Below, in pieces: positions 7,706-15,046 of a stretch of DNA of 24,080 nucleotides. Within the stretch, counting starts at the first letter, position 1. Each line of letters starts with the position of its first letter. The notes beneath the pieces are model-generated. The model saw nothing but the letters and a program-made list of their open reading frames with translations. It ran no database searches and was not told where the DNA came from. Source of the DNA: DRVV01 sp964487415 (GTDB taxonomy: Archaea; Thermoproteota; Bathyarchaeia; Bathyarchaeales; Bathycorpusculaceae); the NCBI GenBank assembly GCA_964487415.1, contig CAZAPQ010000056.1, forward strand, positions 1 to 24,080, in the 5' to 3' direction. The translations under genes and the position numbers were made by a program.

Positions 7706-7739
7706 CCTCCAATTTAAAAGTTGTTATTGAGTTCAACTT
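7706..7739 (-). promoter_or_regulatory. TATA-like box and dyad between lhr and the cysteine protein
   Basis: Read on the minus strand, CTTTTAAATT (about 7711-7720) lies about 55 bases before TTG 7656 and could be a TATA box. It is adjacent to an AAGTTG/CAACTT inverted repeat (7718-7723 and 7734-7739) directly behind the lhr stop, which could act in lhr 3' end formation. Confidence 0.3.
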
Positions 7740-10616
7740 CTACCAGAATCTTTTGCTTATAGCCTTGCGTTCAGCTTCAAGCACAAGCGCATATAGCTTG
7801 TCGCTAAGGGTAGACTCTTTCTCAAGAACCTCCTTCACATCAGAAGGCTGAACCTTTCTTGCACATAAAGCAACAGCGGCAGCCTTACCATATTTTGCTA
7901 TTAAACGCGCCGTTTGAATAGCTTGTTTCCGCAGTTTTTCCTCGCTCTTACTAAGCCTTTCGGCTTTCTTTTCAATAAGAGGTAAAACTTTTTCTTCCTC
8001 CTCTTTTAGAAGTCCCAGGGCTTCGGAGCCGCATTTGGGGCATTTTGGTATTTCAGGGAGATCTTTAACCCGGATCATATCAATGTACTCCCAACAGTTT
8101 GTGCATACAAAGATGCATGTCTCGTTCAGGAGCCTAGCCTTAGCAGACTCTATGAGTACTGCCTGCATTCTTTCAGGTGGAATTAAGTCAGTCTTCATGC
8201 TGACTCGCTCAATTCCTACACGAGCTATTGGCGTAGCTCGCCCTTGATTTTTAACAACAACTATTTGGATTTCTCCTTCACGGACTCTCCTTAAAATATA
8301 TACAAGCCTTTCAAGGTCGAGATCCTTCAAGAAAACCTCTTTTAGGGCTTCTTCAAATATTGGGGTTCCCTCGAAGCTTCTCAGCAACCTTTGAAGACTT
8401 ACACTGCTGAAGTCCGCCCACTTTTCCAGAGCGCCGAAACGCCTAGCAACATGAATCATTCTCCGTTTAAAGATGCCAGTTTTCACAACAGCTCTTGTTA
8501 AGGAGTCCCTTACTGTTTGTTCGTCCATCATCCCCATCTCCTTTAGTAGTTCAGCCAACTGCTCCGAATTGACGGCGCCTATTGTCTGGATAAATATGCG
8601 GTATGGGTCATGCTGGACCACAATGCCATAGCCCACCCTTTCCGAAAGCATTTGACCAATAAGCTGGGCTAAAGCTCTATTCGTAAGAGAGCCAAAGTGA
8701 GCGTGGAGGATGACAAATTCCTCCCAATCTTCAACAGTTATTCGCCTATCCGTTGGAACTGGAACTCCTGAAGTTGCCTGCTCAACAGTTTCGGTCAAGG
8801 CCTTCAAGATTGTTTCCTTATCCGATGGATACTCCTTGCTCAGCTCAACCGCTATCTTCTCTGGAGAGACACCGCTTTGCACTTTTTCCTCGACGAAACC
8901 TCTTATGGAACCAACCTCCTGCGCCACTTCGAAGGGAACTGGGATTTCCTCGCCAACCCAGCTTGGTATGGCTCCCGAAGGATCATCAACAGGCTTAACA
9001 TACACCTTATCGCCGGACACATTGATTATCCGCCATGGGCTTCCCCTAATTATGAACTTGGTTCCAGGTCTACCGTACTCTGCCATAAAGGCTTCATCCA
9101 AAATTCCAACGGCAGAGTCATTTGTTTCGTCGATGACAAGGTATTGCTTTTCCTCTGGTATCATGGATAAGTTGTCAAAGTAGTATTCGAAGAGGGCCTT
9201 TGTCCTTCTAGGTTTCAGAACAACCTTGTCCTCAAAAGAAACCCATGCCAACCGTGGGAAACGATCATGCATATACCTAAGGATCTTTTCAATATCGTCT
9301 ATTGTCAAATCAGAATATAGATAGGACCTTCTAAACATTTTAAGGATTTCATCAAACTCAAGCCTCTTATGCTTCAGGAGCAAACCAGCGATCTGATGTG
9401 CAAGAACATCATAAGGCTTTGGCGGAATCTCAACGGGCTCAAGTTCCTCTTTTAATGCACGTCTAGCTATAACCAGAGATTCTAGAGTGTCGTCAGAGTC
9501 CATTGTCACGATTATGCCTTCAGCTATGCGTCCAATCCTGTGGCCACTCCTGCCAACCCTCTGTATGAGCCTAGTCACCTGTCTAGGGCTCATGTACTGT
9601 ACAACTAAGTCTATTCTGCCAACATCTATGCCAAGTTCTAAACTGCTTGTGCAAACAAGTCCTTTCAATTCTCCGTTTTTTAATCCCTTTTCAGCAGCTA
9701 TGCGGGATGGTTTCGCAAGTGATCCATGATGTATTGAGATCGGGAAGTCTATATCCCAGACTTTGAATCTGCTCGCCAAAACCTCTGATATTGCCCGCGT
9801 GTTTGTGAATAGGAGAACAGACCTGCGCTTGCTTATATAATCGCGGATCACCCTAAGTCTTGCAGCTACCTCAGGATGCGTGTAAAGCCTCTCGGCAAGC
9901 TTTAAATCCTCAGCCTGGGGGTGCGGATAAACGATCTTAAGGCGCATCATTCTTGCAACTGGAACCCTAACAATTTCAACATCTCTACCATTTCCAACGA
10001 GAAACTGGGCAACCTTTTCTGGACTTCCTATGGTAGCAGACAAACCTATCACTTGAAAGTCCCTTTCAATAATAGCCCTAAGCCTTTCAAGGGCTAAAGA
10101 GAGTTGACTCCCCCTCTTGCTATCGGCCAATTCATGAACCTCATCAATGATAACCCAGCGCACACGCTTTAGATGCTGCCTTATAACCCACCCAGACAAA
10201 ATTGACTGAAGAGTTTCAGGGGTTGTTATTAAAATATCGGGGGGGCTTCTAGCCTGTCTTGTCCTCTCGCTTGTCTCGGTATCACCGTGCCTAACAGCCA
10301 ACTTTATGTCAAGATTGTTACACCACCACTCAAGCCTCTCAAGCATATCACGGTTTAACGCCCTTAAAGGCGTGATATACAAAACTTTAATTCCGGGAGT
10401 TTTTGGCTCCTGTATTAGCATACTTAAAACCGGAAGAAAGGCTGCCTCCGTTTTTCCTGTGGCGGTTGGCGATATAAGAAGAACATTCTTACCCTCAAGG
10501 ATTTTAGGAATCGTTTTCTCCTGGGGTTCTGTGGGCTTCAAGAATCCCCTCTGCTCAATAAGTCTTCGAACGGGCTTTACAAGCATGTCAAAAGCATTCT
10601 TAGGACAAACTTCCAA
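7740..10616 (-). CDS. lhr: Lhr-type superfamily 2 helicase
   Basis: The 958-residue helicase has the full SF2 motif set: Walker A SPTATGKT (49-56), Ia TPLRALNRD, DEVH box (158-161), SAT (193-195), then LFTNTRA, VCTSSLELGIDVG and the motif VI region LIQRVGRSGHR. A winged-helix and Lhr-specific C-terminal region follows. Near residues 835-865 a CxxC...CxxC zinc ribbon (CTNC and CPKC) precedes a charged helical tail, features seen in large archaeal Lhr proteins. The family unwinds RNA-DNA hybrids and branched DNA in repair or RNA metabolism. TTG 10616 is supported by a GAGGT Shine-Dalgarno about 7 bases upstream; ATG 10586 is the next choice. It is the first gene of the minus-strand group ending at 6178 and diverges from pckG. 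Confidence 0.92.
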   Translation of the reverse strand: MEVCPKNAFDMLVKPVRRLIEQRGFLKPTEPQEKTIPKILEGKNVLLISPTATGKTEAAFLPVLSMLIQEPKTPGIKVLYITPLRALNRDMLERLEWWCNNLDIKLAVRHGDTETSERTRQARSPPDILITTPETLQSILSGWVIRQHLKRVRWVIIDEVHELADSKRGSQLSLALERLRAIIERDFQVIGLSATIGSPEKVAQFLVGNGRDVEIVRVPVARMMRLKIVYPHPQAEDLKLAERLYTHPEVAARLRVIRDYISKRRSVLLFTNTRAISEVLASRFKVWDIDFPISIHHGSLAKPSRIAAEKGLKNGELKGLVCTSSLELGIDVGRIDLVVQYMSPRQVTRLIQRVGRSGHRIGRIAEGIIVTMDSDDTLESLVIARRALKEELEPVEIPPKPYDVLAHQIAGLLLKHKRLEFDEILKMFRRSYLYSDLTIDDIEKILRYMHDRFPRLAWVSFEDKVVLKPRRTKALFEYYFDNLSMIPEEKQYLVIDETNDSAVGILDEAFMAEYGRPGTKFIIRGSPWRIINVSGDKVYVKPVDDPSGAIPSWVGEEIPVPFEVAQEVGSIRGFVEEKVQSGVSPEKIAVELSKEYPSDKETILKALTETVEQATSGVPVPTDRRITVEDWEEFVILHAHFGSLTNRALAQLIGQMLSERVGYGIVVQHDPYRIFIQTIGAVNSEQLAELLKEMGMMDEQTVRDSLTRAVVKTGIFKRRMIHVARRFGALEKWADFSSVSLQRLLRSFEGTPIFEEALKEVFLKDLDLERLVYILRRVREGEIQIVVVKNQGRATPIARVGIERVSMKTDLIPPERMQAVLIESAKARLLNETCIFVCTNCWEYIDMIRVKDLPEIPKCPKCGSEALGLLKEEEEKVLPLIEKKAERLSKSEEKLRKQAIQTARLIAKYGKAAAVALCARKVQPSDVKEVLEKESTLSDKLYALVLEAERKAISKRFW

Positions 10617-10782
10617 AGCTAAACCTCAACGTGCCAAAGAGATAAACATAAAGCCACTGTAAAAGCATTTTGGAAGCCCAGCGGGAAGTGGGATATCAGC
10701 TCAATTATACTCTTTGTTTGTAATTATTACATTTTTTATTCCATAAAAAAGAATGTTTTTGAAAAATAAAGAGGATTTAACA

Positions 10783-10797
10783 TATAAAATTTATAAA
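10783..10797 (+). promoter_or_regulatory. Probable TATA boxes of pckG
   Basis: TATAAAA (10783-10789) is immediately followed by TTTATAAA (10790-10797). Transcription would start around 10811-10822, leaving a leader of about 115-125 bases before ATG 10937, which is long for an archaeal gene. A second, weaker box, GTTTAAAG (about 10857-10864), could give a short-leader transcript. Confidence 0.5.
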
Positions 10798-10804
10798 CAA
10801 GCAG

Positions 10805-10819
10805 CCCTTTTAGAAAGGG
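10805..10819 (+). repeat. Dyad CCCTTT-TAG-AAAGGG at the predicted pckG transcription start
   Basis: A perfect 6-base inverted repeat with a 3-base centre lies 8-22 bases downstream of the TATA box, the usual place for an archaeal repressor operator. As RNA it could form a short hairpin at the extreme 5' end. Confidence 0.4.
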
Positions 10820-10874
10820 AGCAGAACCAATCAATGATGTTAAATCATAAGGTAAAGTTTAAAGCCATCTGGAA

Positions 10875-10901
10875 TTTAACAAAGAGGAGCTCCTTGCTAA
10901 A
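10875..10901 (+). repeat. Imperfect palindrome in the pckG leader
   Basis: The arms TTTAACAA(AGA)GGAG and CTCCTTGCTAAA meet at a central GGAGCTCC. Pairing is complete except for one mismatch and a 3-base bulge. It lies 35 bases before the pckG start codon and could be a DNA operator or an RNA hairpin affecting translation; nothing in the sequence distinguishes these. Confidence 0.4.
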
Positions 10902-10936
10902 ATAACATAAGTAGGCAGATAGGAGTTAGCTCAGAA

Positions 10937-12823
10937 ATGAGTGAGTATCTGGAAGCCTTACGCCCAAAATTAAGCAAAGATGACTACAGTAAGCTATGTG
11001 CCATAAAAATTCCCAGAGTTCATCAATTTATAGCTGAGTCAGCGGAACTATGTAACCCGGATAGAATCTTCATATCAAACGATTCTCCAGAAGATAGAGA
11101 CTACATTAGACAGCAAGCAATAGCCACTGGTGAGGAAAAGCCGCTGGCCATGCCGGGGCATACAGTACACTTTGACGGTCCTTACGATCAAGGGAGGGAC
11201 CGTGAAGCCACCAAATACCTTGTACCTAAGGGGGATTACCTCAGCAAAGCTCTCAACCAGATCGACAGGGACGAGGGACTGGCTGAAGTTAGAGGTCTGC
11301 TTAAAAATTCAATGAAAGGACGCACGATGATTGTTATGTTCGTCTCTCTTGGACCCCGAAACTCCGCTTTTACAGTCCTAGGCATGCAGTGCACAGATTC
11401 ATGGTATGTAGCTCATTCTGAATACCTTCTATTCAATCCTGGATATGAAGCCTTTACGAAGGCAGAACCGCACACGCACTTCTTAAGAGTTTTACACTCA
11501 TCCGGAAGATTAAACGAGAACATGGTCAGCGTGGATTATGATAAAAAGAGAGTATATATCGACTATACCGATGATGTAATTTACAGCGTTAACACTCAGT
11601 ATGCAGGCAACTCTGTGGGCTTTAAGAAACTAGCCTTCCGTCTTGCTATAAGGAAGGCTAACAAGGAAGGCTGGCTTGCAGAACATATGATGATAATGGG
11701 CGTGCATGGTCCAGGAGGCAGGAAAACCTACTTTGCAGGGGCCTTTCCAAGCGCGTGCGGCAAAACTTCAACAGCCATGCTTCCCGGCGAAACAATATTG
11801 GGCGATGATATTGCATACATTCGAAACATAGGTTCCGTTGCCCGCGCGGTAAATGTTGAATGCGGGATCTTCGGTATCCTTCAAGGCATAAACCCAAGGG
11901 ATGATCCAGTCATATACAAGGCGCTTACAAGTCCAGGAGAGATCATATTCTCCAATGTATTAGTCAAGGATGGGAAGCCTTACTGGCTGGGAATGGGCAG
12001 TGAGCTTCCAAAAGATGGAATAAACTATACTGGATACTGGTGGGAAGGCAAAACAGACGAGCATGGAAATTTGATTCCGCCCGCTCATAAAAACGCCCGT
12101 TACACAATATCCTTAAGAGCGCTGAAAAACTGTGACCCAGAATTAGATAATCCTATGGGCGTTGAGTTAGGCGGAATAATGTATGGGGGACGGGACTCTA
12201 AGGCATATGTGCCGGTCCAGCAGAGCTTTAACTGGGAGCATGGAATAATCTGCTACGGAGCAGCTTTAGAAACAGAAACGACATTTGCAATAGTAGGAAA
12301 GGAGGGTATACCAGAAATAAATATGATGAGCATACAGGACTTCATCTCCATCCCCATGGGCCAGAACATTCGAAACAATCTGAACTTCGGAAGGAAACTT
12401 AAAAAGCAGCCATTAATTTTCGGGGTTAACTACTTTCTAAGGGACCTAAAAACGGGCGAGTATCTGAATGCCCCCATAGATAAGCATGTTTGGGTAAAGT
12501 GGATGGAGTTACGTGTGCACCACGATGTGGGAGCCCGAGTTGCACCAACGGGTTTAATTCCGAAGTATGAAGATCTTTACGTGCTATTTAAACAGGTGCT
12601 GAACAAGGAATACCGCAAGGAAGATTACATTAAACAATTCACCATCAGAGTCCCAGAAAATCTAGCCAAGATTGAGCGTGTAGAGAATTTTTACAAGGAA
12701 AAAGTTGCAGACACTCCAGAGGAGCTATTTACAATATTAGGTCAGCAGCGTGAGCGCTTGCTGGAAGCTAGAGAAAAATTTGGAGATTATATTTCACCTG
12801 AATGCTTTGAGGAAGTTGTTTGA
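10937..12823 (+). CDS. pckG: Phosphoenolpyruvate carboxykinase (GTP)
   Basis: The 628-residue enzyme interconverts oxaloacetate + GTP and PEP + GDP + CO2 in the cytoplasm. The GTP-class P-loop reads PSACGKTS (271-278) and includes the reactive cysteine C274. LGDDIAY (289-294) supplies the metal-binding aspartates. Other family blocks are FNWEHGIICYGAALETE, GQNIRNN and FGVNYFLRD. Length agrees with the GTP enzyme (about 600-630) and not with the ATP enzyme. ATG 10937 has a TAGGAG site 11 bases upstream, somewhat far. With fumarase at 18857-20348 it indicates gluconeogenesis linked to C4-dicarboxylate metabolism. The long leader with two dyads suggests regulation. Confidence 0.96.
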   Translation: MSEYLEALRPKLSKDDYSKLCAIKIPRVHQFIAESAELCNPDRIFISNDSPEDRDYIRQQAIATGEEKPLAMPGHTVHFDGPYDQGRDREATKYLVPKGDYLSKALNQIDRDEGLAEVRGLLKNSMKGRTMIVMFVSLGPRNSAFTVLGMQCTDSWYVAHSEYLLFNPGYEAFTKAEPHTHFLRVLHSSGRLNENMVSVDYDKKRVYIDYTDDVIYSVNTQYAGNSVGFKKLAFRLAIRKANKEGWLAEHMMIMGVHGPGGRKTYFAGAFPSACGKTSTAMLPGETILGDDIAYIRNIGSVARAVNVECGIFGILQGINPRDDPVIYKALTSPGEIIFSNVLVKDGKPYWLGMGSELPKDGINYTGYWWEGKTDEHGNLIPPAHKNARYTISLRALKNCDPELDNPMGVELGGIMYGGRDSKAYVPVQQSFNWEHGIICYGAALETETTFAIVGKEGIPEINMMSIQDFISIPMGQNIRNNLNFGRKLKKQPLIFGVNYFLRDLKTGEYLNAPIDKHVWVKWMELRVHHDVGARVAPTGLIPKYEDLYVLFKQVLNKEYRKEDYIKQFTIRVPENLAKIERVENFYKEKVADTPEELFTILGQQRERLLEAREKFGDYISPECFEEVV

Positions 12824-12860
12824 TATTTTACAGCATTTAATACAACGAAAAACGAAACAA

Positions 12861-12868
12861 TTTAAAAG
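12861..12868 (+). promoter_or_regulatory. TATA box placing a leaderless start for the GNAT gene
   Basis: TTTAAAAG is centred 27 bases before ATG 12892, so transcription is expected to begin at or next to that ATG. This supports ATG 12892 over the in-frame TTG 12886. Confidence 0.5.
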
Positions 12869-12891
12869 CAAAACATATGAATTAATTGTTC

Positions 12892-13416
12892 ATGAGCGTA
12901 TATAATTTAGGTAAAAAAGCTCGGCAGTATGCTAAAAATTTGAAAAAGAGGAAGATGGATTTTGAAATTAGACAGATGACCTTAGAGGATCTCCCAGAGG
13001 TTTGGCGTTTAAGCGAAAAAATTTTTACACCATACAGCTTACAGTTTACCTATAGAACATGGAATGTCAACGAATTGTTATCACGTTTCCAAGATGACCC
13101 AGAATTATGCATAGTAGCAGAGAATAAAACCACAGGGAAAATTGGCGGATTCATAATTGGGAGCATATTGAAACGCCCCCTCAGCCCTTGGACTTATGGA
13201 TACCTAGCATGGATTGGGGTGAGAAAGAGCCTGCAGAGGCGAGGTGTAGGAGAGAAACTATATCGGGAATTGGAAGGTAGATTCCGGAATAAAGGAGCGC
13301 GTATAGCCATTGTTGACGTAGAGGGCAGTAATAACGCTGGAATACGGTTCGTTGAAAAACTTGGATTCAAACAAGGTCAAATGTATATCTGGTACTCGAA
13401 AAACCTTGAACAGTAG
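12892..13416 (+). CDS. GNAT-family N-acetyltransferase
   Basis: The 174-residue protein has a basic N-terminal lead of about 20 residues, then a GNAT domain starting at DFEIRQMTLEDLPEVWRL. The acetyl-CoA loop appears as QRRGVGEKLY after the strand YLAWIGVRKS. The C-terminal NNAGIRFVEKLGFKQG is the usual last alpha-beta unit of RimI-like acetyltransferases. The acceptor is not evident; small molecules or protein N-termini or lysines are possible. It differs clearly from the NatA-like enzyme at 18386-18862. ATG 12892 fits a leaderless mRNA. ATG 12955 also begins close to the domain, but its purine-rich tract is too near to act as a Shine-Dalgarno. Confidence 0.85.
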   Translation: MSVYNLGKKARQYAKNLKKRKMDFEIRQMTLEDLPEVWRLSEKIFTPYSLQFTYRTWNVNELLSRFQDDPELCIVAENKTTGKIGGFIIGSILKRPLSPWTYGYLAWIGVRKSLQRRGVGEKLYRELEGRFRNKGARIAIVDVEGSNNAGIRFVEKLGFKQGQMYIWYSKNLEQ

Positions 13417-13417
13417 A

Positions 13418-13444
13418 GTGTGCACACCCTTTCAAAGAAAGTGT
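13418..13444 (+). repeat. Palindrome and hairpin after the GNAT gene
   Basis: GTGTGCACAC (13418-13427) is a perfect 10-base palindrome overlapping the region of the GNAT stop. It runs into a CTTTC-AAA-GAAAG hairpin (13429-13441). Their place right after the stop suggests a terminator or mRNA end structure; no T tract follows. Confidence 0.3.
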
Positions 13445-13546
13445 CTAAAACCCTCCTATATGAAAAAAGATTCAACTTGAACATAATGGAAAATTATTTA
13501 TTTATCATCATGAGAAACCATTTGCTAGAATATTGGAGGATAAAAT

Positions 13547-13717
13547 ATGGCTAAATGTCCAAAATGTGGAACAGAAGTAGCATCACCTAGGAAAAAGTGG
13601 ACCATGGCAGGACGCCCAGACAAGTCTGGAAAGAGAATGCAGCTAGAAATAGGGCTTTTTGATTGCCCCAAATGCAAGAAACCGTTCCGAGAGGTACTAA
13701 GTAAAAAGAAGGTTTAA
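13547..13717 (+). CDS. Small zinc-ribbon protein, first of a tandem pair
   Basis: This 56-residue basic protein starts MAKCPKCGTEV and ends at TAA 13715-13717. Cysteine pairs C4/C7 and C40/C43 (CPKC...CPKC) form a four-cysteine zinc ribbon. The segment between has W18 and PDKSGKRMQLEIGLF. A strong GGAGGA Shine-Dalgarno (13535-13540) lies 6 bases before ATG 13547, so the gene is well supported despite its size. The gene 23 bases downstream encodes a clear paralogue with the same cysteine and tryptophan spacing. The function is unknown to me. A nucleic-acid-binding or transcription-associated zinc ribbon is possible given the basic tail FREVLSKKKV. Confidence 0.78.
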   Translation: MAKCPKCGTEVASPRKKWTMAGRPDKSGKRMQLEIGLFDCPKCKKPFREVLSKKKV

Positions 13718-13740
13718 GGAGGACTTGACGGAGACCTTTC

Positions 13741-13956
13741 ATGCCAAAGGATAAAGCTAAACAGAATATATGTCCTGAATGCGGTATGGAAGTTAAAGAC
13801 CCATATAAAACCTGGGAGCTTGTAGCTCCAATTCCTGACAAGAAAATGCGAATTACGGTAACAATATTCGGAATGTACCAATGCACTAAATGTGGCAAAA
13901 AATTTAAAGGAATAGTGGGGAAAGCCAAACTAGGCGCAGAAGGCATCGAAATTTAG
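13741..13956 (+). CDS. Small zinc-ribbon protein, second of a tandem pair
   Basis: The 71-residue protein has cysteine pairs C11/C14 (CPEC) and C48/C51 (CTKC). The distance between pairs is 34 residues versus 33 in the upstream gene, and W25 lies 11 residues after the second cysteine in both. PDKKMRITVTIFG parallels PDKSGKRMQLEIGLF of the neighbour, so the two arose by duplication. ATG 13741 is preceded by GGAGA (13730-13734), and a second AAGGAGG overlaps the stop of the first gene. The two are almost certainly co-transcribed, perhaps from a TATA-like AATTATTTATTT (about 13493-13504). The function is unknown to me. Confidence 0.8.
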   Translation: MPKDKAKQNICPECGMEVKDPYKTWELVAPIPDKKMRITVTIFGMYQCTKCGKKFKGIVGKAKLGAEGIEI

Positions 13957-14059
13957 CATTATCTCTTTCTCAAATCCCCTTTCTGCTTTTTCTAATCCGT
14001 TAAATTTTAAACTTGGAAGGCCAATTCAATAAAGTACTAAACTGAAAGAGTGTATACAA

Positions 14060-15001
14060 TTGACGGTTAAGTCTCTAAAATCCCTATGGGGAAGAGAACC
14101 ATTCCAAACATTATTGACTTATGCTTTAATCTTTGTGATAGTCCTAGGTTTTTATTTTGGCGCTCCATTAGTATTGGGCACGGAATATCCCGCATTAACG
14201 GTTGCATCTACAAGCATGTTGCCAACGCTAAATGTCGGCGATTTAATAATAGTTCAAAAGGTGGATCCAGCATATATAAGGGCGGATAGGCTTACTGGAG
14301 ATATTTTAGTTTTTAGAAATCCCAGAAACCCTGAGGAGTTTATTGTCCACAGGGCAGTAAAAAAGGAAAAAGTTGGCAGCTACTACTTGATCACAACACT
14401 TGGTGACTATAGCAAGTATGGTGAAAAGGATCAGTTTTCACCGTGGAACTCATCTTTACTAATAGGAAAAGTTATCGCCAGAATTCCCTATATTGGCAAC
14501 TTACCACTGCTTGCTCATGCAGAAAAAGACATGTACATCCTTCTATTAACAACTCTGGCAATTCTCTTTATTTTAATGCTCGTTTTCAGTTTCGGCGAAG
14601 GCGGACAAGAAGATAAAAAAGAAGAGAGCATGAGAAAAGCTGATCTGCAGATCGCATTTTTCATCATTATAAATCTTCTAATTGTCGGATTCCTAGTTTT
14701 TAGCCTATTTGGAACTTTTACGTTCCCTCAGCCAGGAGCCACTCCACAGGAGGCAACCATCAGAGGCATGTACGCAGATTTAGAGTTTCATAAAAACTAT
14801 ACAGGTGCTGAACCCTTTTTAACTCTGGGTTTCCTACACTATAGAATTGATTTATTGTTTGCAGAAGGTGTACGTTTAGGCGTGCTCACATTTTCATGGG
14901 CTCAAGTAGCAATTTTGGCATTAATAACATTTAACGCTTGGAAAATTATTGATTTTGTAAGGAATATAAAAGCCTTAAAAGCGATAAATTTAAAGCCCTA
15001 A
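14060..15001 (+). CDS. Signal peptidase I (S26B type) with C-terminal membrane extension
   Basis: The 313-residue membrane protease removes signal peptides from exported proteins. A transmembrane helix (about 20-38) precedes the catalytic blocks: STSMLPTL with S52 as nucleophile, IVHRAV with H97, and TLGD with D116. Histidine instead of lysine is typical of archaeal and ER-type enzymes. Domain III continues to about 150 (IGKVIARIPYIGNLPLL). Unlike usual archaeal enzymes of roughly 150-200 residues, this one continues with a helix (about 157-178), a charged loop, a second helix, a soluble segment of about 55 residues and a last helix (about 282-302). Start TTG 14060 lacks a clear Shine-Dalgarno; a TATA-like AAATTTTAAA lies near 14004-14013. 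Confidence 0.87.
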   Translation: MTVKSLKSLWGREPFQTLLTYALIFVIVLGFYFGAPLVLGTEYPALTVASTSMLPTLNVGDLIIVQKVDPAYIRADRLTGDILVFRNPRNPEEFIVHRAVKKEKVGSYYLITTLGDYSKYGEKDQFSPWNSSLLIGKVIARIPYIGNLPLLAHAEKDMYILLLTTLAILFILMLVFSFGEGGQEDKKEESMRKADLQIAFFIIINLLIVGFLVFSLFGTFTFPQPGATPQEATIRGMYADLEFHKNYTGAEPFLTLGFLHYRIDLLFAEGVRLGVLTFSWAQVAILALITFNAWKIIDFVRNIKALKAINLKP

Positions 15002-15008
15002 GGCTTTA
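14991..15008 (+). repeat. Perfect 7+4+7 inverted repeat spanning the signal peptidase stop and the tbp promoter
   Basis: TAAAGCC (14991-14997), CTAA, GGCTTTA (15002-15008). The repeat covers the stop codon at 14999-15001 and its right arm overlaps the first TATA box of tbp. It could form the 3' hairpin of the upstream mRNA, or act as an operator on tbp. Confidence 0.5.
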
Positions 15009-15025
15009 TAAATGGTATTTAAAAG
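15005..15025 (+). promoter_or_regulatory. Tandem TATA boxes of tbp
   Basis: TTTATAAA (15005-15012) and TTTAAAAG (15018-15025) are 13 bases apart. The first predicts a start near 15035; the second predicts one at 15047-15049, which is the ATG itself. tbp may thus produce a short-leader and a leaderless mRNA. TBP could bind its own boxes. Confidence 0.5.
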
Positions 15026-15046
15026 CTTTACGTTAAGGGATGCTTT

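Larger units (their letters stand above)
10617..10936. other. 320-base divergent intergenic region between lhr and pckG
   Basis: No gene of normal size is visible on either strand. The region holds an AT-rich central part (about 10720-10800), the pckG TATA boxes, two dyads in the probable leader and a 23-codon open frame (10834-10905, start ATG-ATG, stop TAA) of doubtful meaning. For lhr, a possible TATA (CTTTATGTTTA on the minus strand, about 10642-10652) lies close to the start, implying a very short leader. I found no tRNA-like cloverleaf here. Confidence 0.6.

Noticed and set aside
8710..9183. 157-codon plus-strand open frame inside lhr
   Set aside because: It is antisense to conserved lhr sequence and its translation is serine/threonine-rich with no domain, as expected for a shadow frame.
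10617..10936. Possible tRNA or structured RNA gene in the 320-base gap
   Set aside because: No T-loop consensus, CCA-stem pairing or GC-rich cloverleaf is visible; the sequence is AT-rich and better explained as promoter and leader.
12955..13416. Internal ATG start for the GNAT gene
   Set aside because: The purine-rich tract is almost adjacent to the ATG, and the TATA box fits leaderless translation from ATG 12892.
14086..14289. 67-codon alternative frame at the start of the signal peptidase gene
   Set aside because: It overlaps the catalytic serine region of a conserved protease in another frame and shows no family features.
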